Counted from the first letter of the stretch, positions 1-9,443 are shown. The stretch: 64,000 nt of DNA from Pseudomonas sp. GD03944 (GCF_029839275.1 NZ_JAOCAH010000004.1:1-64000); one strand, 5' to 3'. Program-made: numbers and translations. Notes: generated by a model not told the origin, from the letters alone.

Positions 1-14
1 GCCAGTGCCCTGCA

Positions 15-473
15 TCAGACCTCCAACGGGACCAGCTCGAACCGCACCGCGTCACCGTCGATATGCAGCTGGGCCACGCTGATCGGCAGCTTGAAGCGTC
101 GCGGGCCGGCGCTTCCGGGGTTCAGGTAGAGCACGCCGTCGCGGGTTTCCTTCAGCGGTTTGTGCGAGTGCCCGGCAATCACCACGTCGATACCTGAAGC
201 TTTGGGGTCGATGCTCAGTTGCTTGAGGTCGTGCAGCACGTACAGGGTGACGCCCTCGAAACGCAGCGTCAGGTTCTCGGGGATGGTGTCGGCCCAGGTG
301 TCCTGGTCGTTGTTGCCACGGACCACCGACAGCGGGGCAATGCGCTCCAGCTCCGCCAGAATCTGCGGGCCGCCGATGTCGCCAGCATGGATCAGGTGAT
401 CACAGCCTTGCAGCGCAGCCAACGCTTCGGGGCGCAGCAGGTTGTGGGTGTCGGCGATCAGGCCAATTTTCAT
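15..473 (-). CDS. YfcE/MJ0936-type metallophosphodiesterase
   Basis: Predicted cytoplasmic metal-dependent phosphoesterase of 152 residues. The calcineurin-like metal ligands are visible in order: DTHN near residue 8, GDIGG near 32, GNND near 54 and GHSH near 102. The start chosen begins MKIGLIADTH; an in-frame extension reaches 578 but adds residues unlike the family and runs into the ilvD terminator. The family hydrolyses phosphodiesters with Mn or similar metals; the natural substrate is unknown. It lies downstream of ilvD on the same strand but is separated from it by a strong hairpin, so it probably has its own promoter. Confidence 0.85.
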   Translation of the reverse strand: MKIGLIADTHNLLRPEALAALQGCDHLIHAGDIGGPQILAELERIAPLSVVRGNNDQDTWADTIPENLTLRFEGVTLYVLHDLKQLSIDPKASGIDVVIAGHSHKPLKETRDGVLYLNPGSAGPRRFKLPISVAQLHIDGDAVRFELVPLEV

Positions 474-564
474 GGTTCTCCCGCACAAGGCCGTAGCCTG
501 GGTTGAGCAACGCGATACCCGGGACGGTAGCATGCCGTCGCAGGCCCTTTGCCGCGCCAGAAAC

Positions 565-593
565 GCAAAGCCCGGCACAGGGCCGGGCTTTGC
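565..593 (-). terminator. Hairpin terminator downstream of ilvD
   Basis: A perfect 12-bp inverted repeat (565-576 and 582-593, GCAAAGCCCGGC and its complement) with a 5-nt loop lies 20 bp past the ilvD stop. The T-rich side in the ilvD direction is short, so it is a moderate intrinsic terminator by sequence. Confidence 0.7.
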
Positions 594-612
594 GAACGGT
601 GCGGTCGGGCGA

Positions 613-2451
613 TCAGCCGTCCAGCAGCGCCTTGTCGCGTACCGCGCCCTTGTCGGCGCTGGTGGCGAGCAGGGCGTAGGCCTTCAGGGCGGTGGTCACC
701 TTGCGTGGACGCTTCTCGACCGGCTTCCAGCCTTTCTTGTCCTGTTCCACACGGCGGGCCGCCAGCTCTTCGTCGCTGACCAGCAGGTTGATCGAGCGGT
801 TGGGGATGTCGATCAGCACCTTGTCGCCGTCCTGCACCAGGCCGATGGCGCCGCCCGCTGCAGCTTCCGGCGAGGCATGGCCGATGGACAGGCCGCTGGT
901 GCCGCCGGAGAAGCGACCGTCGGTCAGCAGGGCGCAGGCTTTGCCCAGGCCCTTGGACTTCAGGTAGGAGGTCGGGTAGAGCATTTCCTGCATGCCCGGG
1001 CCGCCTTTCGGGCCCTCGTAGCGGATGATGACGATGTCGCCTTCCTTCACTTCGTCGGCGAGGATGCCGCGCACCGCGCTGTCCTGGCTCTCGAAGATCT
1101 TGGCGTTGCCTTCGAACACGTGGATGGATTCATCCACGCCGGCGGTCTTCACCACGCAGCCGTCCAGGGCGATGTTGCCGTACAGCACGGCCAGGCCGCC
1201 TTCCTTGGAATAGGCGTGTTCGACACTGCGGATGCAGCCGTTCTGGCGGTCGTCGTCCAGGGTGTCCCAGCGGGTCGACTGGCTGAACGCGGTCTGGGTC
1301 GGGATACCCGCCGGGCCGGCCTTGAAGAAATGGTGCACGGCCTCGTCGTCGGTCTGGGTGATGTCCCACTTGGCGATGGCTTCTTCCAGGCTGCGGCTGT
1401 GCACGGTCGGCAGTTCGGTGTGCAGCAGGCCGCCGCGCGCCAGTTCGCCGAGGATGCTGACGATGCCGCCGGCGCGGTGCACGTCTTCCATGTGGTATTT
1501 CTGGATGTTCGGCGCGACCTTGCACAGCTGCGGCACCTTGCGCGACAGGCGATCGATGTCGCGCAGGTCGAAATCGACCTCGGCTTCCTGGGCCGCGGCC
1601 AGCAGGTGCAGGATGGTGTTGGTCGAGCCGCCCATGGCGATGTCCAGGGTCATGGCGTTCTCGAAGGCCTTGAAGCTGGCAATGTTGCGCGGCAGGACGT
1701 TGGCGTCGCCTTCGCCGTAGTAGCGTTTGCACAGCTCGACGATGGTGCGGCCGGCCTGCAGGAACAGCTGTTCACGGTCGGCGTGGGTGGCCAGGGTCGA
1801 ACCGTTGCCCGGCAGCGCCAGGCCCAGGGCTTCGACCAGGCAGTTCATCGAGTTGGCGGTGAACATGCCGGAGCAGCTGCCGCAGGTCGGGCAGGCGCTG
1901 CGCTCGTATTCGGCGACTTTCTCGTCGGAGGCGCTGGAGTCGGCGGCGATGACCATGGCGTCGACCAGGTCCAGGCCATGGCTGGCCAGCTTGGTCTTGC
2001 CGGCTTCCATCGGGCCGCCGGAGACGAAGATCACCGGGATGTTCAGGCGCAGGGCGGCCATCAGCATGCCGGGGGTGATCTTGTCGCAGTTGGAGATGCA
2101 GACGATGGCGTCGGCGCAGTGGGCGTTGACCATGTACTCCACGGAGTCGGCGATGATCTCGCGGCTCGGCAGCGAATAGAGCATGCCGTCGTGGCCCATG
2201 GCGATGCCGTCGTCGACGGCGATGGTGTTGAATTCCTTGGCCACGCCGCCGTGTTTCTCGATCTCGCGGGCGACCAGCTGGCCCAGGTCCTTCAGGTGCA
2301 CGTGGCCGGGCACGAACTGGGTGAAGGAGTTGGCGATGGCGATGATCGGCTTCTTGAAGTCCTCGTCCTTCATCCCGGTGGCACGCCACAGGGCGCGGGC
2401 ACCGGCCATGTTGCGGCCGTGGGTGGAGGTTTTCGAACGGTAATCAGGCAT
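613..2451 (-). CDS. ilvD: Dihydroxy-acid dehydratase
   Basis: Converts 2,3-dihydroxy-isovalerate and 2,3-dihydroxy-3-methylvalerate to the 2-keto acids of valine and isoleucine synthesis, in the cytoplasm. The 612 residues match the usual length of the E. coli-type enzyme. Iron-sulfur cysteines are visible: C122 in SNCDK, and C187, C190 and C193 in CPTCGSC. The C-terminal region carries the conserved GRFSGGTSG stretch. The start [21 protein letters not shown] is typical for the family. The gene stands alone, with a terminator after it and 244 bp of non-coding sequence before it. Confidence 0.97.
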   Translation of the reverse strand: MPDYRSKTSTHGRNMAGARALWRATGMKDEDFKKPIIAIANSFTQFVPGHVHLKDLGQLVAREIEKHGGVAKEFNTIAVDDGIAMGHDGMLYSLPSREIIADSVEYMVNAHCADAIVCISNCDKITPGMLMAALRLNIPVIFVSGGPMEAGKTKLASHGLDLVDAMVIAADSSASDEKVAEYERSACPTCGSCSGMFTANSMNCLVEALGLALPGNGSTLATHADREQLFLQAGRTIVELCKRYYGEGDANVLPRNIASFKAFENAMTLDIAMGGSTNTILHLLAAAQEAEVDFDLRDIDRLSRKVPQLCKVAPNIQKYHMEDVHRAGGIVSILGELARGGLLHTELPTVHSRSLEEAIAKWDITQTDDEAVHHFFKAGPAGIPTQTAFSQSTRWDTLDDDRQNGCIRSVEHAYSKEGGLAVLYGNIALDGCVVKTAGVDESIHVFEGNAKIFESQDSAVRGILADEVKEGDIVIIRYEGPKGGPGMQEMLYPTSYLKSKGLGKACALLTDGRFSGGTSGLSIGHASPEAAAGGAIGLVQDGDKVLIDIPNRSINLLVSDEELAARRVEQDKKGWKPVEKRPRKVTTALKAYALLATSADKGAVRDKALLDG

Positions 2452-2695
2452 GGCGGTCGGTCCTGCTGAGGCTATTCAGGTGGCGGGTTTCGACCCGCTG
2501 TATGGGTATGGTGAGCGCGCTGCACGCCGCTGGCAAACGCAAATGGCGGTTTGCCGGGCTTGAAGGCCGGTGGCTGGGCGGGATCACCGCTGGCTCGGCC
2601 GGCTCACGAATCCGCCTGGGGTGGGGCAGGAATGGGTCGATTCTATCCCCAGGCAGCGTATGGACGAAAGCGCGAGACGATGGCAGGGCGCCGTG

Positions 2696-3550
2696 TCAGG
2701 TGGGAATCTCGATGCCGCGCAGGCGTTCGGAGCGGCGGCGCAGCAGCTCGATGGTGACCAGCAGGGCGATGGACACCAGGATCAGCAGGGTGGCGATGGC
2801 CAGGATGCTCGGGTTGATCTGCTCGCGCAGGCCCGAGAACATCTGCCGGGGAATGGTGCGTTGCTGCGGGCCCGCCATGAACAGGATCACCACCACTTCG
2901 TCGAACGAGGTGATGAAGGCGAACAGCGCACCGGAGATCACCCCGGGGCGGATCAGCGGCATGATGATGTCGAAGAATACCCGGATCGGCGTGGCGCCCA
3001 GGTTCAGCGCGGCGCGGGCCAGGGAGTAGTCGAAGCCGCTCAGGGTCGCGGTCACGGTGATGATCACGAAGGGCGTGCCCAGGGCGGCGTGCGCCAGGAT
3101 CACGCCCAGGTAGTTACCGGCCAGGCCCAGGTCCGAGTAGAAGAAGAACATGCCGGCGGCGGTGATGATCAGCGGGACGATCATCGGCGATAGCAGCAGG
3201 GCGGTGATCAGCCGGCGGAACGGCATCTCGTCGCGGGCCAGGCCGACGGCGGCGCAGGTGCCGAGCACCGTGGCCAGCAGGGTGGCGAAGATGCCGATGA
3301 AGAAGCTGTTCTGGATCGCCAGGACCCATTTCGGGTCGCTGAAGATTTCCCGGTACCAGCGCAGCGAGTAGGCCTCGGGCTGCAGGGTGAGCATGCCTTC
3401 GGTGAAGCTGAAGAACGGCTCGGCGTTGAACGACAGCGGCACGATGACCAGGATCGGCAGGATCAGGAACAGCAGCACCAGCCAGGAGCTGGTCTTGAGC
3501 AGCCAGTTGCCGAGGCGGTGCCAGAAGCCGTAGTAGCTGGGCAATTTCAT
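2696..3550 (-). CDS. ABC transporter permease, PotC-like
   Basis: Inner-membrane permease of a polyamine-type importer, 284 residues with about six membrane segments. The first spans residues 20-42 (a run of VLLFLILPILVIV). The EAA-type cytoplasmic loop reads ALNLGATPIRVFFDIIMPLIRPG. It is the last gene of the four-gene minus-strand operon and starts 7 bp after the upstream permease stops. The family belongs to the spermidine/putrescine (PotC/YdcV) branch. The sequence does not settle the substrate, so no gene symbol is given. Confidence 0.88.
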   Translation of the reverse strand: MKLPSYYGFWHRLGNWLLKTSSWLVLLFLILPILVIVPLSFNAEPFFSFTEGMLTLQPEAYSLRWYREIFSDPKWVLAIQNSFFIGIFATLLATVLGTCAAVGLARDEMPFRRLITALLLSPMIVPLIITAAGMFFFYSDLGLAGNYLGVILAHAALGTPFVIITVTATLSGFDYSLARAALNLGATPIRVFFDIIMPLIRPGVISGALFAFITSFDEVVVILFMAGPQQRTIPRQMFSGLREQINPSILAIATLLILVSIALLVTIELLRRRSERLRGIEIPT

Positions 3551-3557
3551 CGTTGAC

Positions 3558-4793
3558 TCATCCCAGTTTGATGTTGCTGGCGCCGACGAAGCGGTCGTAC
3601 ACCCAATAGAGCAGCAGGATCAGCGCCAGCAGCAGCGAACCCAGTGCGGCGGCCAGTTCCCAGTTGTTCGAGCGCTGCATGTGGAAGGCGATGATGTTGC
3701 TGATCATCTGCCCGTCGGTGCCGCCGACCAGGGCCGGGGTGATGTAGTAGCCGACCGAGATGATGAACACCAGCAGCGCACCGGCACTGAGGCCCGGCAG
3801 GGTCATGGGGAAGTAGATACGGGCGAACGCCGGGATCGGCCGTGCCCCCAGGGACAGCGCCGCGCGCAGGTAGCTGGGGTCGATGCCACGCATCACGCTG
3901 TACAGCGGCAACACCATGAACGGCAGCAGGATGTGGGTCATCGCCACCACCGTGGCGAACGAGGTGTAGAGCATCTCGAACGGCTGGCCGATCAGGCCCA
4001 GGCTGAGCAGGAACGAGTTGATCACGCCGTTGGTCTGCAGCAGCGCGATCCAGGCCGTGGTGCGCACCAGCAGGGACGTCCAGAAGGGCAGCAGCACCAG
4101 CACCAGCAGCAGGTTGGCGCGGTTCTCCGGCAGGCTGGCCAGGTAGTAGGACAGCGGGTAGCCCAGCACTGCGCAGAGCAGGGTGATGACCAGGGCCATG
4201 CTCAGCGTCTTGCTGTAGAGCTGCAGGTAGATCTGCGTGTCCTGGCGCACCTGAAGCCCCTCTTCGGGGTGCAGTTCCAGGTCCAGGGCCGTCAGGTAGT
4301 AATCGTAGGTGTAGACCTGGCCCGCGCGCTGGATGGCGTACCAGAGTTCAGGCTTTTCCCAGTTGCGGTGCGCGGCGAGCAGGGTCTCGACGCCCTTGGC
4401 CGGCAGCTCGTCGGTTTCCAGCCGGCCGACCCGGCGTGCCGTGGATTTGACCACGCTGGACATGCCCGTATAGGCGCGGTTGAACTCCTCGGAGAGCTTG
4501 CCGGACAGGCGCTGCTCGTTGAGCCCATGCAGTTCGCTGACGAAGACCTGCAGGGTCTGTTCGTCCGGCAGTTGCTTGTGATCTTCCCAGCGCTTGAGCT
4601 CGGCCAGGGTCAGCGGAATCATCTCGGCCACGGTCGGGTGGTGCACGCTGCGCCACAACATGCTGCCGATCGGGGCGACGAAGGTCAGCAGGATGAACGC
4701 CAGCAACGGCACCACGAACAGAAAGGCGGTGAGGCGTTTTTTGCGGCGGGCGCTGGCGGCCTGGCCGGCTTCGTGGGTGGTCAGGGATGACAA
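3558..4793 (-). CDS. ABC transporter permease, PotB-like, with large periplasmic insert
   Basis: Inner-membrane permease, 411 residues from a TTG start at 4793 (SSLTTHEAG). That start is preceded by GGAG at 7-nt spacing; the longer ATG reading from 4847 runs back into the repeat element and is less likely. PotB proteins are usually about 280-310 residues. Here roughly 130 extra residues lie between the first membrane segment (about 24-46) and the second (about 200), predicted periplasmic and rich in charged helices. The EAA loop ALSLGARPIPAFARIYFPMT is visible. It pairs with the downstream PotC-like permease. Confidence 0.85.
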   Translation of the reverse strand: MSSLTTHEAGQAASARRKKRLTAFLFVVPLLAFILLTFVAPIGSMLWRSVHHPTVAEMIPLTLAELKRWEDHKQLPDEQTLQVFVSELHGLNEQRLSGKLSEEFNRAYTGMSSVVKSTARRVGRLETDELPAKGVETLLAAHRNWEKPELWYAIQRAGQVYTYDYYLTALDLELHPEEGLQVRQDTQIYLQLYSKTLSMALVITLLCAVLGYPLSYYLASLPENRANLLLVLVLLPFWTSLLVRTTAWIALLQTNGVINSFLLSLGLIGQPFEMLYTSFATVVAMTHILLPFMVLPLYSVMRGIDPSYLRAALSLGARPIPAFARIYFPMTLPGLSAGALLVFIISVGYYITPALVGGTDGQMISNIIAFHMQRSNNWELAAALGSLLLALILLLYWVYDRFVGASNIKLG

Positions 4794-4812
4794 ACTGCTT
4801 CTCCGGTGCGTT

Positions 4813-4976
4813 GTAGGGTGGGTTAGCCGCGCGGACCACCGAGCCAACTGGCGCCAGGGTGTCTGGGCGCGGCGTAACCCACCGAGCGGGATCAGGTGCG
4901 CCTCATCTGGTGGGTTACGGCGCAGCGGGTATAGCGTTTACCGACCGCTCCGCTTCCTGCGCCTAACCCACCCTAC
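4813..4976. repeat. Nested inverted-repeat element (GTGGGTTA family)
   Basis: Four copies of GTGGGTTA alternate in orientation. The outer 14-bp arms GTAGGGTGGGTTAG (4813-4826) and its exact complement (4963-4976) enclose inner 11-bp arms CGTAACCCACC (4873-4883) and its exact complement (4909-4919). The element can therefore fold as two adjacent hairpins or one large one. It fills most of the 244-bp gap between the binding-protein and PotB-like genes of one operon. It looks like the dispersed non-coding repeats of Pseudomonas intergenic regions. No second copy was noticed in this window. Confidence 0.8.
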
Positions 4977-5037
4977 GGGGTGGATACCTTCAGTCGAGCA
5001 TCAAGCCCCTCTCCCCGCGGAAAGGGGCCGCTCTGAG

Positions 5038-6111
5038 TTACTTCAGCAGCCACTCGTTGAACTTCTCGCCCAGCGACTCGCCGTAGTCGGCCCAGAACTC
5101 GGAGCCGGCCTGGATGCCCTTGTCGAGGTGGGCGGTCGGCAGGTGCGGCGTGGCGGTCTGGTCGGCCAGCGGCATGGACGACTTGCGGGTCGGGCCGTAG
5201 GCGACGTCCGGCATGCCGGCCAGCGGCTTGGAGCCCGTGGCGTACTTGATGAACTCCATGGCCAGGTCTTTTTTCTTCGAGCCCTTCACGATGGCCCAGG
5301 CGTCGAGGTCATAGACGTGGCCGTCCCAGACGATTTCGAAGGGCTTTTTCTCCTGCACGATGGCGTCGTAGAAGCGGCCGTTGGCCGACTGCACCAGTAC
5401 CGCGCCACCGTCGTTCAGCAGTTGCGGTGCCTGGGACCAGGAGTCGAACCAGACGATGTCCTTCTTGATGCTGGCCAGTTTGTCGAAGGCGCGCTGCTGG
5501 CCTTCCGGCGTGGCCAGGACTTCATAGACGTCCTCAGGCGCTACGCCATCGGCCATCAGGGCCCACTCCATGTTCACCTGCGGGCGTTTGCGCATGGCAC
5601 GCTTGCCCGGGATCTTGGCGGTGTCGAAGAAGTCTTCGATGCTCGCGGCCTTGGTGTCGCCGATGGTTTTCTGGTTGTAGGCGAACACCACCGACCAGAC
5701 GATGTTGCCGACCGCGCACTCGCTGGCCAGGGCTTCGGGGATGAAATCCTTGTCGGCCGGGACGCCGTCGATGCCGGCTGGCAGAACGCTGTGGTCGAGG
5801 GTTTCCAGCAGGCCTTCGGAGCAGGCGCGTTCGAGGTCGATCACCTCGAAGTCGACCACGTCCCACTGGATGTTGCCGGACTCGACCTGAGCCTTGATCT
5901 CGGCCACGCCGCCGGAGTAGTCCTCGAACAGCACCTTGACCCCGGTGTCCTTCTGGTAGGGATCGACAACGTGTTTCTTCTGCGCCGCACCGTAGGAGCC
6001 GCCCCATGACACGACGGTCAGGCTGTCCGCCGCGCTGGCGGCGAAGGGCGCCGTGCCCAGCGCCGCAGCCAGTGCGAGGGTGGAAAAGCGGGTGGTCAGT
6101 GATCTAGCCAT
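5038..6111 (-). CDS. Periplasmic substrate-binding protein, PotD-like
   Basis: Exported solute-binding protein of 357 residues. A Sec signal peptide covers about residues 1-27 (LALAAALGTAPFAASAA). The mature start LTVVSWGGSYGAAQKKHVVDP is typical of family-1 binding proteins of the PotD/YdcS group. It delivers substrate to the two permeases encoded downstream. The binding-pocket residues cannot be judged by eye, so polyamine is the family expectation and not a demonstrated ligand. It follows the ATPase gene by 32 bp and is separated from the permease genes by the repeat element at 4813-4976. Confidence 0.9.
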   Translation of the reverse strand: MARSLTTRFSTLALAAALGTAPFAASAADSLTVVSWGGSYGAAQKKHVVDPYQKDTGVKVLFEDYSGGVAEIKAQVESGNIQWDVVDFEVIDLERACSEGLLETLDHSVLPAGIDGVPADKDFIPEALASECAVGNIVWSVVFAYNQKTIGDTKAASIEDFFDTAKIPGKRAMRKRPQVNMEWALMADGVAPEDVYEVLATPEGQQRAFDKLASIKKDIVWFDSWSQAPQLLNDGGAVLVQSANGRFYDAIVQEKKPFEIVWDGHVYDLDAWAIVKGSKKKDLAMEFIKYATGSKPLAGMPDVAYGPTRKSSMPLADQTATPHLPTAHLDKGIQAGSEFWADYGESLGEKFNEWLLK

Positions 6112-6143
6112 TGCTGTGCTCCATTCCTGTTGTTGTGGTGGTG

Positions 6144-7262
6144 TTAAGGCGTCGTGGTGACGACGGGCCGGTCCAGGGCCTGGCTGTCTTCGGGCAGCCA
6201 GGCCAGGGTGACCTCATCCCTGGCGCTGAATTGCGGGGCTGAACTGTCGTTCAGGTTCTTCACCACCAGTTCGGTGCCGTCGGCGGTTTCGAAGTGGTAG
6301 CGGATGTATTCGCCCACGTAGTGGCGGGTGATGAAGCGTGCCTTGACCTGGTTGCCGGTGGCGCCCAGGCGACCGGTGAAGGTGAGCTTTTCCGGGCGCA
6401 CCGACACGGTGGTGGGCAAGCCAGCTTCGGTGCAGTTGGCCTTCAGGCAACTGACCAGCACGCCGTCGCTCAGGCGCACCGACACGGTGTCGTCGTCGAC
6501 CGATTCGATGGTGCCGGCGAGTTTGTTGCTCTCGCCGATGAAATCGGCCACGAACAGGTTGGCCGGGCGCTCGTAGAGCACGTGGGGTGGCGCGCATTGC
6601 TGGACCACGCCGTTGTTGAACACGGCAATGCGGTCGCTCATGGTCAGGGCTTCGGTCTGGTCGTGGGTGACGTAGATCACCGTGAAGCCGAGCTGGTCAT
6701 GCAGGCGCTTGATCTCGAACTGCATCTGCTCGCGCAGTTTCTTGTCGAGGGCGCCGAGGGGTTCGTCCATCAGCACGATGTCCGGGGCGAAGATCAGCGC
6801 ACGGGCCAGGGCCACGCGCTGGCGCTGGCCGCCGGACAACTGCCCGGGGTAGCGGCCGCCAAAGGCCTGCAGCTCGACCAGGGCCAGGTATTCCTCGACC
6901 TTGGCGCGGATCTGGTCCTTGGGCAGTTTGCGGATCTTCAGGGGGTAGGCGAGGTTCTCGCGTATGGTCATGTGTGGGAACAGCGCGTACTGCTGGAAAA
7001 CCATGCCGATGTTGCGGTCGTAGGGCGCGATGCTGGTGACCGAACGGCCGTTGATGAGGATCTCGCCGCTGGTCACGTCCTCGAAGCCGGCGAGCATCAT
7101 CAGGCAGGTGGTCTTGCCCGAGCCGGAGGGGCCGAGCAGGGTGATGAACTCCCCCTTGGCGACGTCCAGGTTGAAGTTCTTGACCACCAGACTCTTGTGG
7201 TCGTAGGTCTTTTTCACATTGGTGAATTGCAGGAACGGTTTGTCCCCAGCCTGATCAGCCAT
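6144..7262 (-). CDS. ABC transporter ATP-binding protein, PotA-like
   Basis: Cytoplasmic ATPase of the importer, 372 residues from MADQAGDKPF, with GGGAGG just upstream. Walker A GPSGSGKT is at 44-51, signature LSGGQRQR at 142-149 and Walker B IVLMDE at 162-167. A C-terminal TOBE-type region follows from about 280, as in PotA/FbpC/MalK-like ATPases. The reading can extend 21 codons upstream, but these residues do not resemble the family. It is the first gene of the ATPase, binding protein, PotB-like, PotC-like operon, an order seen in several Pseudomonas polyamine-type systems. Confidence 0.92.
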   Translation of the reverse strand: MADQAGDKPFLQFTNVKKTYDHKSLVVKNFNLDVAKGEFITLLGPSGSGKTTCLMMLAGFEDVTSGEILINGRSVTSIAPYDRNIGMVFQQYALFPHMTIRENLAYPLKIRKLPKDQIRAKVEEYLALVELQAFGGRYPGQLSGGQRQRVALARALIFAPDIVLMDEPLGALDKKLREQMQFEIKRLHDQLGFTVIYVTHDQTEALTMSDRIAVFNNGVVQQCAPPHVLYERPANLFVADFIGESNKLAGTIESVDDDTVSVRLSDGVLVSCLKANCTEAGLPTTVSVRPEKLTFTGRLGATGNQVKARFITRHYVGEYIRYHFETADGTELVVKNLNDSSAPQFSARDEVTLAWLPEDSQALDRPVVTTTP

Positions 7263-7632
7263 AACCCTCCCCAACTTCCCATCAAACAGGCGCTCGCTTG
7301 TGGCGCGGCCTGACTGTCCCCTCAACCGTCTTGCGGTGCGTGCCAGCGGTTGTTATCGAATAGCCAAGAGCAATAAGCACGCCAGCCCTGGAGAAAAACA
7401 CCGGCAACGGCTCTGCCGTGCCGCTTGAGTCTAGTCAAGGCGTGGATTCGTGCAGGGGCGCGGGTGTGGGCGGGGGTAACACTGGGTGGGAAAGAGGCAC
7501 CGGTCGACACGCACCTGAGCGGTGCAACCCGGTAGCAATGGGGTGTGATTCGGTGCGAAGGCGAGGTGCGACCGGCGGGTGGAGCGCGGCCGTTGCCGGT
7601 GCGCCCGCAGCAGGGCGCACCGGCGTCGGTCA
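7263..7632. other. Non-coding gap upstream of the ABC operon
   Basis: A 370-bp stretch between the start of the PotA-like gene and the stop of the rlmI-like gene. The 7595-7624 end holds the rlmI-like terminator hairpin. The rest should hold the ABC operon promoter and leader, but no convincing -35/-10 pair or sigma54 site could be picked out on the minus strand. A loose GCACCG/CGGTGC pair at 7498-7525 is the only other symmetry seen. No coding sequence is supported. Confidence 0.6.
7595..7624 (-). terminator. Hairpin terminator of the rlmI-like gene
   Basis: A perfect 12-bp inverted repeat (GCCGGTGCGCCC and its complement) with a 6-nt loop lies 8 bp beyond the stop at 7633. No clear T-run follows in the minus direction, so it may act as an mRNA 3' stabiliser or as a weak intrinsic terminator. 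Confidence 0.6.
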
Positions 7633-8829
7633 TCAGCTGTTGGGCAGCAGGCGGACCGTCAGGCTCTTGATGTAGCGGGTCTCGATGATGGCCGGGTGCA
7701 CCGGATGGTCCGGGCCCTGGGCGCCGCGCTCGAGCAGCTGGATGTTGCGGTCCAGGTGGCGGGCGCTGGTCAGCAGGATGTTCTGCAGGTTGTCTTCTTC
7801 CAGGTGCATGGAGCAACTGGCGCTGAACAGGATGCCGTCCTTGTTCAGCAGGCGCATGGCGGTTTCGTTGAGGCGGCGGTAGGCGGCCTCGCCGTTCTTG
7901 ATGTCCTTCTTGCGCTTGATGAAGGCAGGCGGGTCGGCCACGATCACGTCGAAGCGCTCTTCGGCGGCCTTGAGCTGCTTGAGGGCTTCGAACACATCGC
8001 CTTCGACGCAGGCGACCTGGTCGGTCAGGCCGTTCAGGGCGGCGTTGCGCTCCACGCCGTCGAGGGCGAAGCCGGAAGCGTCCACGCACATCACGTCGCT
8101 GGCGCCGAAGGCCGCGGCCTGCACCCCCCAGCCGCCGATGTAGCTGAACAGGTCGAGCACACGCTTGCCCTTGACGTAGGGCGCCAGGCGCGCGCGGTTC
8201 ATGCGGTGGTCATAGAACCAGCCGGTCTTCTGACCTTCGATCACCGGCGCTTCGAACTTCACGCCGTTCTCTTCCAGGGCGACCCACTCCGGCACCAGGC
8301 CGAACGGCGTGTCGACGTAACGCTCCAGGCCTTCGGCGTCACGAGCGGCCGAATCGTTCTTGAGCAGGATGCCGCGGGGCTTGAGCACCTGGACCAGGGC
8401 GGCGAGCACGTCGTCCTTGTGCTGCTCCATGGTGGCCGAGGCCAGTTGCACCACCAGGATGTCGAAGAAACGGTCGACCACCAGGCCCGGCAGCAGGTCG
8501 GAGTCGCCGTACACCAGGCGGTAGCAGGGCTGGTCGAACAGCCGTTCGCGCAGGCTCAGGGCCACGTTCAGGCGGTGCACCAGCAGGGATTTGTCCAGCA
8601 CGTGCTTGACGTCACGCGACAGCAGGCGGGCGCAGATCAGGTTGTTCGGGCTGACGGCGACGATGCCCAGCGGCTTGCCGCCGGCGGCTTCGAGCACGGC
8701 CTGGGCGCCGGGGACGAAGCCGTTCAGCGGGGTGGCGGCGACGTCGATCTCGTTGCTGTAGACCCACAGGTGGCCGGCGCGCAGGCGTCGATCGGCATTG
8801 GCTTTCAGGCGCAAGCTGGGCAGGGACAT
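7633..8829 (-). CDS. Class I rRNA methyltransferase, RlmI-like, with PUA domain
   Basis: Predicted SAM-dependent 23S rRNA methyltransferase of 398 residues. It has an N-terminal PUA-type RNA-binding domain (about 1-75, RRLRAGHLWVYSNEID) and a C-terminal Rossmann domain. SAM motif I VLDLFSYIGGWGVQAA lies near 223 and the catalytic DPPAF near 301. The family (RlmI/YccW) makes 5-methylcytosine in 23S rRNA; which base this protein modifies is inferred only from similarity. The start is preceded by GGAGAG. It is monocistronic and ends in a strong hairpin. Confidence 0.85.
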   Translation of the reverse strand: MSLPSLRLKANADRRLRAGHLWVYSNEIDVAATPLNGFVPGAQAVLEAAGGKPLGIVAVSPNNLICARLLSRDVKHVLDKSLLVHRLNVALSLRERLFDQPCYRLVYGDSDLLPGLVVDRFFDILVVQLASATMEQHKDDVLAALVQVLKPRGILLKNDSAARDAEGLERYVDTPFGLVPEWVALEENGVKFEAPVIEGQKTGWFYDHRMNRARLAPYVKGKRVLDLFSYIGGWGVQAAAFGASDVMCVDASGFALDGVERNAALNGLTDQVACVEGDVFEALKQLKAAEERFDVIVADPPAFIKRKKDIKNGEAAYRRLNETAMRLLNKDGILFSASCSMHLEEDNLQNILLTSARHLDRNIQLLERGAQGPDHPVHPAIIETRYIKSLTVRLLPNS

Positions 8830-8903
8830 GGGGACTCTCCGGGAAAAAGAGCGGGATTATAGCCCAGTCGCCTGCCCGAACGGCGGCCCCGCGTGGCGAA
8901 TAC

Positions 8904-9443
8904 TCAGGCCGCGAGGGATTCGATCAGCTCCTTGTTGAAGGCCGGGAGGTCATCCGGCTTGCGGCTGCTGATCAGCGTGCCGTCCTTGACCACTTCCTTG
9001 TCGATCCAGTAGCCGCCGGCGTTGACGATGTCGTCCTTCAGCGAGCTCCAGCTGGTCAGGGTCCGGTCCTTGACCAGGTCGGCCGATACCAGCAGCCAGG
9101 CGCCGTGGCAGATCACGGCGATGGTCATGTGGGCCTTGGCCGCCGCCTTGACCAGAGCCTGGGCCTCGGGAACGCTGCGTATCTGGTCGGAATTGAACAC
9201 GCCACCGGGCAGCACCAGGGCGTCATAATCCTCGATACGGGCCTGCTCGAAGGTCTTGCTCACCTCGAACAGGTCGCCTGGCTTGTCGTGGTGCCAGCCA
9301 CGGACCTGGCCGGCCTTGTTCGCCAGGATATCCGCCGTGGCGCCGGCCTGTTCCAACGCCTTCTTGGGTTCGGTGAGTTCGACCTGCTCGAAGCCATCGG
9401 TGACCAGCAGGGCGATGCGTTTGCCTTTCAGGGACTGTGTCAT
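8904..9443 (-). CDS. pfpI: DJ-1/PfpI family protein
   Basis: Cytoplasmic 179-residue protein of the DJ-1/PfpI superfamily, from MTQSLKGKRIALLVTDGFEQ. The nucleophile elbow AVICHGAW places the reactive cysteine at C112, next to H113. E19 in DGFEQVE is the conserved partner glutamate. Family members act as glyoxalase/deglycase-like or chaperone-like stress proteins; protease activity is doubtful for many of them. The longer in-frame reading to 9521 is rejected because the family begins at the MTQS methionine. It is divergent from the HDOD gene. Confidence 0.9.
   Translation of the reverse strand: MTQSLKGKRIALLVTDGFEQVELTEPKKALEQAGATADILANKAGQVRGWHHDKPGDLFEVSKTFEQARIEDYDALVLPGGVFNSDQIRSVPEAQALVKAAAKAHMTIAVICHGAWLLVSADLVKDRTLTSWSSLKDDIVNAGGYWIDKEVVKDGTLISSRKPDDLPAFNKELIESLAA

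Noticed and set aside
442..2469. 675-codon open frame on the plus strand opposite ilvD
   Set aside because: It is the antisense shadow of ilvD in high-GC DNA, with low-complexity Ala/Gly/Val/His composition and no recognisable domain.
2532..2555. GGCAAAC/GTTTGCC hairpin downstream of the ABC operon as its terminator
   Set aside because: It is about 140 bp past the stop, has a bulge and no T-run; it could equally be chance or part of the ilvD leader.
7322..8089. 255-codon frame overlapping the rlmI-like gene on the same strand
   Set aside because: It is out of frame with a gene that has clear PUA and methyltransferase motifs; the composition is Arg/Pro-rich.
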